Positions 45,136-56,086 of a DNA stretch of 64,000 nucleotides are shown here, piece by piece. The notes under the pieces were generated by a model that had not been told where the DNA came from, made no database searches, and worked only from the letters and a program-made list of their open reading frames with translations. Every line of letters starts with the position of its first letter. The stretch's first letter is position 1. The position numbers and the translations under genes are program-made. Source of the DNA: Mangifera indica (Eukaryota; Streptophyta; Magnoliopsida; Sapindales; Anacardiaceae); contig NC_058141.1 of assembly GCF_011075055.1 (NCBI RefSeq), forward strand, positions 19,842,031-19,906,030, written 5' to 3'.

Positions 45136-45782
45136 TAATTGAGGACCCCGAACAAATAACAAACAACAACCTGGTAGTGAATGTTGACATTGGCTCTGTG
45201 TTTATCATTGCATTGTTGGACATTGAGTAATCCGCACAACCAATAGCCATTAATAGTTCATTTTAATTAGCATATAATAAGTATTTATAATTATTTTTCC
45301 TAATCTTTTATAATTTAATTATTTTATAATCTATAAATAAAATCATTCGAATAGAAATATACAATACATTCCTAATCTTTGCGGACTTGTCATTCATTAT
45401 ATAGTTATATTTCATGGATAACACGCTTTACCAAATAAAAACGAACTCAAACTTCACAAGAAAAAACGAGAGGCACAAGTCTACCCTCTTCGTTGATTAT
45501 ATCACCCTAATATTTCAACTCTTGTGGGGACGTTTGGAGTTAAACAGCCTGTAAAACTTGTCCTTCGTTGAATAAATTAACAACTGTATGTATCAAGTTC
45601 AAGTGACAGGATGATATGAGTTTTCATGTTTATATCACATAAATTATGTTTTTCGAAAAAGAATCCACCGATTTTATCATGTGAGGCGAGGAAGCACTGT
45701 TTATAGAGAGATACTACGTAAGTTTGTTTGGAAATGAGATGCTTCGTGAAAGGAGAGCGCAGAATCAAAGTCAATATATAGA

Positions 45783-45900
45783 ACATGAAAAGCTGTAAAT
45801 TTGGAAAGTGTTTCAGCCTCTTGAAAACTTACTGAAATTCGTTTTCAATGTGTTCTACGTTCTGTCTGGCTCAGTGCAGGAGCAAGAAGCTTTGGGCAAA
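45783..45900 (-). pseudogene. scrambled P450 relic (exon 4 end joined to exon 1 middle)
   Basis: Plus-strand CATGAAAAGCTGTAAATTTG matches the exon 4 3' end of P450 D. About 30 bases later TTACTGAAATTCGTTTTCAA matches the middle of exon 1 (the LKTNFSNYS region). The order cannot occur in one intact gene read in this direction without deletion or tandem fusion, so this is decayed, rearranged P450 sequence. Confidence 0.6.
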
Positions 45901-47609
45901 CTGAGTTTGATTGTCTAGCTTAATTAGGGAATGATTCAATCCAAATTGAGCTAAGCCCAAAGCCAGCTCAAACTAAGCTCTGAGTTTGTTAGTGAAAGGT
46001 AATAAATAATATTACCGACAGAATAAGGTAAATTATATCTTCAGATAAACAGATAAACAAATGAGTCAAACTCAAACCCTGTGATGGGATGGATGAATAT
46101 GACCATTTATTGAGCTGTTTCTTTATCTCATAATTCATCTAGAACATGAGAAATCTATCAACGTATGTTAGAGAGAGAAATGACCATATTGAATTGTATA
46201 TATTTTATTTATTCAAGGTGAATTCTCCCTGCTCAAAATGATTGAAACAAAGGTTTTGTTGTTGACTTGGGTTGTCGGATTTGATTAGACGGACTCTGAA
46301 CAAGATTTAAATTGATATTAATCTAAATTTAATAAAATTAGTGTGATATCAATGCCCACAATCTTGAAAATAATTTAATTTTAAATTTGATTTGAGTTTA
46401 TTTGAATTTAAACTCAAATATTTGAATCAATTTGAAATTGACTTATTTTATGTATGATGGATATGATCCGAGCTTAAATTAACATCCAAATCAAATTGAG
46501 TTTAGAGCTGACTCGAGCGTAGATTGAATCTAGAATATTTAGGTAGAGCTTGTTTGAGTTAATATACAATAATCACTAAAGGATTACCAGTTAGATAAAT
46601 AGTATCATTAATAAAAATAAATAATCAATAAATTGACAAATAAACCGATCTTGATCTAACTTGATAAGTTAAACTTCATCTCAAGATCAACTCATTAGAC
46701 GCAATCCACCATTAGTTTTATGAAAACAAACCCAATCTTTATTTGAGTTTGACTCATTTGAACGAAATTCAAATTCTAACGCTCACGTAAATCCAGCCCC
46801 CCTATATTAAATTTCTTATTAATTTAATTTCCTTAGTACATGTTAGCAGCTCAGCCTAATTATTAACTTGATATTTGCCAATTCAGAGAACGTGAAACAG
46901 ATGAAAATTTAATAAACAATTTATAATTAATTTCCCCTCTTCGTTGAATATATTTACATGATATTTCAATTCGTGAGGGTACATTGAAACCAAATTTCAT
47001 TTTATGACAGTGAAATATCTAGGCTTCGTTTTAGGGTGGATTTTATTTTAGTTAGCTCCAGTTTAATTGTTAGTTCACCTTATTCAAGATCAAATCAAAT
47101 GGTCATAAGTCAAGTTCAAGCTTAAGCCAGAAGGATGCTCAGTTTAATGGGCTCATGAGTGATTCATGTATTTAAAATAGTTTCTTTTTGCACCAATGTT
47201 ACATTATATAACAATACAAAACAACGTTATTTTACTATATAACTTAAAATCAAAACGACATCACCGTTTACCCTAAGTTTATAGAGCATGATCTCAACTC
47301 ACATGGTCCATTGACTCAAACTTATATCTACAGTACTGAACTTGCGCATTACACATATATTAAGTTTAAACTCAGTTTCCATCAAAAGTTGTTGAGCCCA
47401 AGCCTTGCTCAACTACTTGGCCAGTGACTGGCAACCGCGCGGCGATTAAAATTTTTGTTCTTGTACAACAATTATGGCCAGTATATTCTGGATTTTCTCA
47501 ACAATTGCTGCACATGCATGATAAAAACAGTGCAAGCACTGAACAAATCGTGGAACACTTATTTAAAAATTCATCGGGTTTTATTATTGAGAATATATGT
47601 GAAAATCTA

Positions 47610-50258
47610 TCAACTTTTCCTATAAATTGCTCTGAGATGGAGGTTTCCGGCATTGTGAAGTGTGTTATCATCAGCCAATTTAAAGTGGAAGAAGCGAAGA
47701 AAAGCCATTGATACTATCTTCATTTGTTGGTAAGCAAAGTCCTTCCCCAGACAAATTCGAGGACCGGCCGGTAAAAATCAGAATAAATTGAAATGTTAAA
47801 GCTGCTAGCGTTGTGATTAAAATGCAGATATAATGCAATAACTAAGGCAAGAAGATTACAGACATGGAAAGCTATAAATTTGAAAGGTGATTCGGGTTGA
47901 AAAATTCCATTGTTGAGCCATCTTTCTGGTCTAAACTCCTCGGCATCTTCTCCCCAAATATAAGGCATTCTGCCCATTGCATAGGCCAGATAATACACGC
48001 CGTCTCCCTTTTTTAATCGAAACCCATCTGGAAGAATGTCGTCAATCTCTGCACACCTTCCATCCTGCCATTCCAAACACTTTTTTAAGAAAAGTTATGA
48101 TAATTGGTTAGTATAATCACGGTTTACGGATGAGTTTAATATGATTAATAAAAATATAGTTTAATATATTTTATAATTTTCAGTTTATAATATAAGTAAA
48201 ATAACTTTAATAAATTTTAAGATTTATTATATTTTTGATATGGTCCAATAATATACTATATGTTAGTTAGATTTTTTTTTAAAACCCTAATATCAATTAT
48301 TGTAATGCAGGTAAATTTATGAAAAAAATCACAAATTGAAAAAATACGATATCTTTGTCTTGGAGAATGCATGTATCTTGATAAAACACTTACTGCAAAC
48401 ATCAAATCAGGCCTAGTGTTTGTCAAGTATAAGAGACTTCCAATCAATACTCTTAAATGCTTCACTGAAGGCTTGACTCCACTCCATGCTTTTAATAATG
48501 GTGTTTTTCCTTTCATAGCTATTGTTAGCAATCTGTTTATAAGGTAAACTACTGTATGTGCAACTTCAACCCAGAACTGGTTTGACATATATTTCTCATC
48601 TAGCATTACTCTCACCATTTTCACTACAACCCCGTTCTTTCTTTTTACAACCCTGTTTTGCTCAGGGGTGTATGCATTTGTTAGCTGATAATAGATTCCT
48701 TCTTTCTCACAAAACTGACTAAATTCCAAGAATAACTTGGATTTATAAATCACAAGTGTTTGATGTGTTTAAGAATCTTAAGTAATTATGTAACTTTAAA
48801 ACTAATTTAATTCACTATTTTACAATAATGATCCTCCCTGTCAGATTGAATTTATTTGTTCAAGTAAATTTATCTTACGCAGCGCCACTTAATACGACCA
48901 CAATCTAAAGGTTACTTTGGCTTTCAAATAAATTTTGCCTACCACAGGAACTGCTGGATATAACCTCCAGGTCTCTGCCAAGGCTGCATGAAGATACTGC
49001 ATTCGCTCAAGTGTTTCCTCCGTTATTTTTGCAACAAAATCATCCACGTCAATATCTTGTTCTTGACTGCCGGTGACATCTTTCACTTCTTGCATGATCT
49101 TTTCTTGTATCAGAGGGTTTTTGCAGAGCATGTAGAAGAACCAAGAGAGAGTATTGGCACTTGTATCTTTCCCAGCGATCGTAAAATTCAATATTATATC
49201 CCTCAAGTATTTATCATTCATTTCCCCTGGATCCTCCTGGCTCGCCACCAGAAATCTTGAAAGTATGTCCTCCTGTTCATTCTTGACATAGAACATAATG
49301 GGCAAAGCTTTAATAATCAAGTAAAAGAAACAAATACTTAACAGTATCATCGAAGCTTACATAAACTTGCCGTGCGGCCAAAAGATTTCTCTTGGTGCTG
49401 ATAAGTTTGTGCACAAAATTATCAATGAGTTTGATATTCTTCTTAAGGGAGGCTTCAGAGCCTATATTCAGAAACCTTTTCAGCTTCCAGAATGGGTCAA
49501 CATGTCGCTGATACACCAAAGCATTTGAATCATCGAAGGCTTTCATGAATTCGGTCCCCTCTTTGCTTGATCCATCTAGACAATTCAAATCAACACCAAA
49601 CCCAACTTTGAAAATGGAATTTAAAGTGCATCTCAACAGTAAATCCTACAAATGAAAACAATGGCGCACAATAATAAATCAGAGACCTTGCGTTTGTTAA
49701 AATATTTGAACCAATTTCATTAGAATTAAAACTTACTTGCATATCCAAAACCAGACCTGCAGTAGCAAATTCGGAAACTGCTTTAACCAGCTTAACAGCA
49801 TTTCTTCTAAATACATGACAGCTAAAATCTCTTAGAACTCTTGTTGAAAATTCATAGCTGGCTAGCTTCCTCTGCTACCTCCATTTTTCTCCATCGACTA
49901 CAAATATTCCTTGGCCAAAAAGATCCTCAGCTACAGCTTGATTATACTCACCTTTCGAATAATGACTGAAATTTGTTTTCAGCATATGTACTATGTTTCG
50001 TGCATCGGTGGTGTAGATCTGGCTTGCCGCCGGAGAAAGAAGCCGAAATGTTTTTAGTTTTCTGGCATCTTCAGTTTGGTGGTCCTAGAGTGTGTTGAAG
50101 TAGAATATCTGATGAAACACTGTACCTTTTACTGGCGGATAACGAGGGTCTTTTATACATTTGCCAGAATAGGATTTGATTATGGCAAAGGAGAGAGTTA
50201 AAAAGAGAAAGAGAAGCGATAACGCAATAAGGGAAAAGATGGCCAAGATGGCATCCAT
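47610..50258 (-). pseudogene. cytochrome P450 C, CYP704A-like pseudogene
   Basis: The full five-exon layout of a CYP704A-like gene is present: 50258-49737, 49645-49361, 49281-48943, 48064-47864 and about 47768-47610. It is closest to gene D. Four lesions are visible. In-frame TAG codons stand at codon 58 (50087-50085) and codon 128 (49877-49875), where relatives have Tyr and Gln. The acceptor before exon 5 reads CCG instead of CAG at 47771-47769. Exon 5 has lost roughly 24-27 bases relative to D, between GDD-like and GGN-like residues. Exons 2 to 4 remain fully open, with an AGKDTS motif and WGEDAEEFRPERW, so inactivation is recent. Intron 3 is about 880 bases against 66 in D because it carries a copia retrotransposon remnant. 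Confidence 0.9.
48256..48753 (-). mobile_element. Ty1-copia retrotransposon remnant, internally deleted
   Basis: The minus-strand frame of 165 codons begins with copia integrase-like sequence (FCEKEGIYYQLTNAYTPEQN, then a KRKNGVVVKMVRVML stretch). Near residue 108 it jumps to the late reverse transcriptase region (IGSLLYLTNTRPDLMFAV and VSVLSRYMHSPRQ). In a complete copia polyprotein these are separated by hundreds of residues, so a large in-frame deletion joins them. No LTRs were identified. It lies in intron 3 of P450 pseudogene C, on the same strand. Confidence 0.8.
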
Positions 50259-51716
50259 TTTTTTGACAATTTTTTTCAGTTGTGAATGAGATGTGATCGA
50301 TGATCTTGATTATATATTTACCTGATTTTTGTATCTTATAATTCATCGTGCAACATATGAAGTATAGAATATTGAAAAATGAATCACATGAATGAAATAT
50401 ATCTACATACAGAAAATATCCATTCAAGGGGATCTAATCCTAACAAGATTGCATAGAATTTATAATTTAATTTGAATGAGTTAATTTCAAACTAAAACTC
50501 CAATTCGGTAGCACCACCATCATGACTTCCATAAAATCGACCATGACCACAGCCACTGCATGCTTCGAGTAATAGGGTTTCAATGCCGAAAAATCGAGTG
50601 ACCACGAACAACAAAATCAACCGACACCACTAAGCCGGCCGCCACCATCGCATCGGAAAATATTTCAATGCCTACTCCATCACAAAATCAACAATTGCAT
50701 CAAGGTCGACAAGCAAATAGAAGATTTTGTGGTTAAGAGCTTTGACTTTAATTTATTAAGTATTTATAATTCACTCTCCCTGAATCTCCTGATCACCACC
50801 AAAAATATAGAAAGTATGTCAGTCTTTGTCATACTTTTTAAAGTTTGTCCTCTTTGCTTAACTTTTGTATTAATCAGAACATATGGTTGAAGCACGATCA
50901 GTTACATTACGGTGCAAATCCTTTGAAGTTTAGGAGCTATTTGAACATTGCTTTTGCTACAACTTCCACTGAGGAGTTCTTCCCTTTAAACCATGATTAT
51001 CGTTGTCATGATTTGGTGATTAGTGAAAGGAATTGGCCCATGCCATTCATTCTTACTTTTCTAGGTTGGGCCGAAGAGTGGCATCAATTTGATCAGTTCT
51101 ATTCACAATTAGATTGGTGTATTATTAAATAAATATTAAAATAATATTTAATCAAATAGATTGTGCTTTCGTGGTATGTAGTGCATATTCCCCACCAAAT
51201 GGATTCGATTTGATTTTCAACAACTAAATAGTATTATGCCTGTAATTATCATTCTATCTTACTTATCTAGATTGGGATCCATGGGTGGCATCGTGAGCCA
51301 ATTAAAATAATAATCAATATTTTTACAGTATAATTGAATATTACCCTGATCAAAGAATTAGTACAAATCTTAAACAGAACAATTAGTTTAATTAATTATT
51401 AGATTAATGTATTATTTAATATAAATTCTAATAATATTCAATTAAAAAGAATTATGATCGGATGATACGTAGTATATAATTCTTATCAAACAAACTCAGT
51501 TAATGTCTCAACCATTACAAAATTTTTCACTTTCAACTTAGAACCATGTCCCTAGACCGCAATTCACCTAGAATGCAAGTAAACATGGCAATTAAACAGA
51601 GATCTGGATTGACCATGGTGTTTTAATACACTAATATTAATACAAAATTCTAGTTCTTATATGTAAAACACTTGCATATAAAAGTTCATCGTATTCTATT
51701 TTTGAACACAGATTGA
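50259..51716. other. spacer between pseudogene C and P450 D
   Basis: Contains a TATA-like TATATAA at 50310-50316 (minus strand) belonging to pseudogene C, a P450 exon 3 relic near 50768-50835, and two similar AT-rich direct copies of about 130 bases (around 51090-51230 and 51370-51510, sharing TGTATTATT and GTAGT landmarks). A plus-strand frame at 50845-51132 has no recognisable relative and is not called. Confidence 0.45.
50768..50835 (-). pseudogene. P450 exon 3 start relic
   Basis: Plus-strand ATATAGAAAGTATGTCAGTC and the preceding CTCCTGATCACCACC correspond to the start of exon 3 in genes C and D, which encodes [15 protein letters not shown]. Similarity ends soon after, so only a fragment of a lost copy remains. 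Confidence 0.6.
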
Positions 51717-54191
51717 TCAGCTTTTCCTTGAAATTGCTCTAAGATGGAGGTTTCCGTCAATGTGAAGGGTGAACATGGTCCTGTAAGTTACATTTTTGGT
51801 ATCATCAGCCAATTTAAAGTGAAAGAAGCGTAGAAGAGCCATTGATACTATCTTCATTTGTCGGTAAGCAAAGTCCTTCCCCAGACAAATTCGAGGACCA
51901 GCCTGTAAAAATCAGAATAAAATCAAATGTTATGGCTAGATTTGTGATCAAATACAGATAGATATAATGCAATAACCAAGGGAAGAAGATTACAGACATG
52001 AAAAGCTATAAATTTGAAAGGTGATTCAGGTTGAAAAATTCCATTGTTGAGCCATCTTTCAGGTCTAAATTCTTCTGCATCTTCTCCCCAAATGTAAGGC
52101 ATTCGTCCCATTGCATAGGCTATGTAGTACACGCCATCTCCTTTTTTCAAACGAAACCCATCAGGCAGAATGTCGTCCGTTTCTGCACACCTTCCATCCT
52201 GCAGTACAAATTCAACACCATTAACAGGGTATAATCATAAAGACTTTTAAATCAACTAGCTTACCGCAGGAACTGCAGGGTATAATCTCAAAGTCTCTGC
52301 CAAGGCTGCATGAAGATATTGCATTCGCTCAAGCGTTTCCTCTGTTATGTCTGCAACAAATTCATCCACCTTAATCTCTTTTTCTTGACTACCAGTGACA
52401 TCTTTCACTTCTTGCACAATCTTTTCTTGTATCAGAGGGTTTTTGCAGAGCATGTAGAAGAACCAAGAGAGAGTATTGGCACTCGTATCTTTACCAGCTA
52501 TCATAAAATTAAATATTATATCCCTCAAGTATTTATCACTCATTTTCACTGGATCCTCCTGACTCGCTACCAGAAATCTTGAAAGTATGTCCTCCTTTTC
52601 ATTCTTGAGAAACAAAATAATGGGCAAATTTTTAAAAAGTTAAGAATCAAAGAAAATGGAGTTAAGAAGATTGATATTACCGAAACTCACATGATCTTGT
52701 CGTGCAGCTAAAAGATTTCTCTTGGTGCTGATAAGTTTGTGCACAAAATTATCAATGAGTTTGATATTTTTCTTAAGGGAAGCTTCAGAGCCTATATTGA
52801 GAAACCTTTTCAGCTTCCAGAATGGATCAACAAACCGCCTATACACCAAAGCGTTTGAATCATCGAAAGCTTTCATGAATTCAGTCCCCTCTTTGCTTGA
52901 TCCATCCAAGCAATTCAAATCAACACCAAACCCAACTTTGAAAATGGAATCCAAAGTGCATCTCATCAGTAAATCCTACAAAAGGAAATTAAACTTTAAC
53001 ACTCAATAAGAAATTTGACACATGTACCTAACACATCTAAGCAAATTCGATATAGCGAAACACATAAAATGGGTTTTATAGTTTGTGACCTCTTAAATTG
53101 TAAAGTCCAAGAAAAACCATGATGAATTACATTCAAAACAGACCACACCTTGATAAACTTTAGCTTTGTAAGAAATTCAACACTTGTATCACTAGGCAAA
53201 TTTTACATTACAAAGTATGTGAACTTGGTTAAATAATTTATAAACTTTTAAGTTGTCAAAACACATTTTAAATTATAAAATTTAAAAATAAAGTCATAAT
53301 AAATTGTGTGAGAGTAGACAATATTTTGACAATAGATCAGATTTTTTCTATGATCTTACAAATGATAGAAAACTATTTCATATATATTTTTGAATGATAA
53401 TAGGTTAAATTCAACAAGAACATAAGTCTTGCCAAAAAGTGAATAAAATATATTATACAAATTTTACATTAACAAATTTAAAAAAAATGTTATATAAAAA
53501 TATTAATTAAATAATTTATAAACTCTTAATCTATGAATACTATGATATATTGTATATTCAAAGTCAGCTATATCTTGACGGTAGTAATGATTATTGGCCC
53601 AGAAACCTAACATGTATTAAAATAGTTGAAATAGTTTAAATGAAATAATCAGAGGTGCTTAGCACTTACTTGCATATCCAAGACCTGACCCGCAATGGCA
53701 AACTGGGAAACTACTTTGACCAGCTTAGCAGCGTTTCTTCTAAACACATGACAACTAAAATCTCTAAGAACTCTTGTTGAAAATTCATAGCTGGCTAGCT
53801 TCCTCTGCTGCTTCCACTTTTCTCCGTCGACCATAAATATTCCTTGGCCAAAAAGATCCGTAGCTATCTCTTGATTATAGTGACCTTTTGAATAATTACT
53901 GAAATTTGTTTTCAGTATGTGTTCTATGTTTCGTATATCGGTCGTGTATATTTCGCTTGATTCCGGAGCCAAAAGCCTAAAAGTTTTCTGTTCCCTGGCA
54001 ACTTCAGTTTGTTGGTCATAGAGTTTGTTGAAGTAATAGAGCTGGTGAAATACTGTACCTTTCACTGGTGGATAAGAAGGGTCTCTGATGGATTTGTGAG
54101 AAAAGATTTTGAATATGAGAAAAGACAATGTTAAGAAGAGAAAGAGAAGTGACAAAGCTATGAAGGTGAAGATGATGAAGACGATGCCCAT
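51717..54191 (-). CDS. cytochrome P450 D, CYP704A-like
   Basis: Five exons, 54191-53670, 52975-52691, 52603-52265, 52198-51998 and 51902-51717, encode 510 residues with phase-0 introns. Residues 1-30 are a hydrophobic anchor followed by the basic-proline hinge SIRDPSYPPVKGTVFHQ. All catalytic landmarks are intact: AGKDTS (305-310), ETLR (372-375), PERW (428-431) and [11 protein letters not shown] with heme cysteine 455. It is the intact sister of pseudogene C; exons 2 and 3 are nearly identical between the two. The closest known family members I recall are Arabidopsis CYP704A1 and CYP704A2, whose substrates are not settled; fatty acid hydroxylation is inferred from the CYP86 clan. Intron 1 (about 690 bases) carries an AT-rich repeat also found in the reductase gene intron. 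The stop follows an AISRKS ending. Confidence 0.94.
53221..53345. repeat. dispersed AT-rich repeat, copy in P450 D intron 1
   Basis: Contains AACTTTTAAGTTGTCAAAAC, AATTATAAAATTTAAAAATA and TAATAAATTGTGTGAGA. Very similar blocks occur at 61255-61371, and less completely at 61570-61650, within an intron of the reductase gene. Ends are not defined, so its class is unknown; it could be part of an LTR or a MITE. Confidence 0.55.
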
Positions 54192-54782
54192 TTTCCCTTG
54201 TGATTAAGGAAATAAGGATCATCAGATGATCTTCATTATGTATTGAGTCGTTGAAATGTGTAAATAATTAAAAATTATAATTTTGAAGCCTTACGTTCGT
54301 TATTGAAAGTGATATATATTTAAGAACAGAAAACGTGAAAGTTCAGGCGTTGAGATTTTTGCAACCACATCATAAATTAACATACATAAGAAAAAACAAT
54401 TTACCCTGCTTCATCCAAAACAGGGTTACGTCCAGACAGTATTCCAGGGTGGGTGACTTGTAATTTTCACTTTCAGAAGTCGAAATCATTATCTGATTAA
54501 CACATTTTTAACAGCACACAACGATGGAAACAAGGTGTTGAGACAGGAATTTTTTCAAAATATTAATATATTGACGATCTTTTTGGGGTATTCCTTCTTT
54601 CTTTCTTTTATTAGTTCAGTTTTCTTTTTCATTGTTGCCACCTGATATATGCTAAATAAGACATTCCAATCATTAGTAAAATTGTAGGATAAAATTAAGT
54701 TCATCCTGTTATTGGCTACTGCAGTCGACCCTGTTCATATTGTTGCTCTGTTTTGTTTTTTTTCGTCGGTTCCAATTAAGGC

Positions 54783-55032
54783 TAGGTTCAAAGCTCGGTT
54801 CGATTTATATATAGCTGAACTTAAGTTTGAGCTCGAGCTCGTGAAAGTCAAACTCAAATTCGATTCGGTTTATTTTTCGTTATTAAAACGATGTCGTTTT
54901 AATACATATCAATCAAAACAAGGTCGTTTTGTGTCAAAATTTTTAATTAAAAAATTTAACGAATAGCTCAAACTTGAGCTCGTATAGGGCTAGCTTTTGA
55001 GCTCAAACGGACTCGATTCGAGTCTAATCCTA
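54783..55032. mobile_element. hAT-like MITE, second copy
   Basis: Related to the element in BCHC2 intron 27: the left end TAGGTTCAAAGCTCGGTTCG pairs with the inverse of TAGGATTAGACTCGAATCG. It holds GAGCTCGAGCTCG and the same central palindrome (54881-54904) with one changed base (AAAACGATGTCGTTTT). Length is about 250 bases. No target duplication is clear. Confidence 0.7.
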
Positions 55033-55329
55033 GTTCTAATATTTGCCCAATTGATGTTACAATCGACTGCTATTTCGTCCATAGGCTATGCTGACGTATA
55101 CAAATCCCAAACCTGTAAACGGTTTGAACTTAACTTGTAAAGTGCAACTCTAAGATTTTTGTATTATGAATCCTGGTAACTAGGGTTTCTACTGGGAATA
55201 AGGATTTCAATAGAGTTCTATTAGAAATAAGAATCTTAATATATAAATACATAATATTCTTGTATGAGTGGTATTTGATGTGATTTTTGTTCAAGTTTGA
55301 ACACAACCAAATTAAGTCTTACTTTGCTC

Positions 55330-55862
55330 CACTGGCGGAGCCAGCTAGGGTCAAGTGACCCTCCTTGATTCTTGAAAAAAATTCATTAATTATTCAATGC
55401 TACTTCAAGTAGCCATATGTTCCCGAGTAGGCTTCCTAATATCAATGCTGCTTGAAGCTCTATTCTTCCGGTTCCACCATTCCAAATGCACCCGCCACAC
55501 ATTACTGGAACTTCAGGGCTTCCTTCAGCAGAATCTGACCTTAATGGTTAGTTGCTCTCGACAAGAACAGACTGATTGTATGTACAACTACATACTTATG
55601 AAATGACGTACCAATCAACATTGTGTACTAATATTAAGGTTGGATTTGAGTTAATCCTAGTGTTTAGTCTAATTCAAATCAAATTTGAATTAAAATTTTA
55701 ATTTAATAAATTAATTTAAATTTAGTTTGATTTATTTTTTAATGATATTATTTATTTTATTAATAATATTATTTATACTGTTATTGATATTATTAATCTA
55801 AAATTTATTTATGTTTCCTAATTTTGACCCCACGGGAAGATTTTTTTTTGGATCTGCCACTG
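55330..55862. mobile_element. probable non-autonomous DNA transposon with CAsTGGCrGAkCCA ends
   Basis: CACTGGCGGAGCCA at the left pairs with the inverse of CAGTGGCAGATCCA at the right (11 of 14 positions), over about 533 bases. GGGTCAA phrases lie just inside each end. An AT-rich repeat of the P450-spacer family (about 55640-55830) is nested in it. No transposase frame is present. Confidence 0.5.
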
Positions 55863-56086
55863 CTTTTCTCAGGCTTGGCACTTGGCTGTACAAGCATTAA
55901 TTATCAAAAAGGTTCAAGTGTAGCAGACACTTATTATTCAGCGATAAAATAAATCTTGGATACAAAGTTATTACATGCAGAGATCAGACAGAGCTGACAA
56001 TGCAAGAATTAAACGCAGTAGGCTTCATGCAAATAAATTTAGATTTTTTTTCTTCTGTTTGGGCATCACTCAAGGTCTGGTATCCA

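Larger units (their letters stand above)
44574..47609. other. repeat-rich spacer between P450 B and pseudogene C
   Basis: No intact gene. It holds P450 relics at 45080-45135 and 45783-45900. Several stretches of the same AT-rich repeat family lie at 44790-45050, 45905-46080, 46260-46800 and 47030-47410, rich in GAGTTTGA, AACTCAAA and AATTCAAAT. Individual element ends could not be fixed. Confidence 0.5.
54192..56086. other. spacer between P450 D and P450 E
   Basis: Holds the P450 D promoter side (54192-54400), the second hAT-like MITE (54783-55032), and a probable older transposon (55330-55862) with another AT-rich repeat nested inside. The short plus-strand frames seen here (54712-54966, 55397-55606) lie in repeats and are not called as genes. 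Confidence 0.5.

Noticed and set aside
50845..51132. 95-codon plus-strand frame between C and D
   Set aside because: No recognisable domain and flanked by relic and AT-rich repeats. It could be a fragment of an unknown element, but nothing supports a gene.
52310..52582. 90-codon antisense frame, also present opposite exon 3 in B, C and E
   Set aside because: Its recurrence follows from conservation of the sense P450 exon. It has no independent start signal or family.
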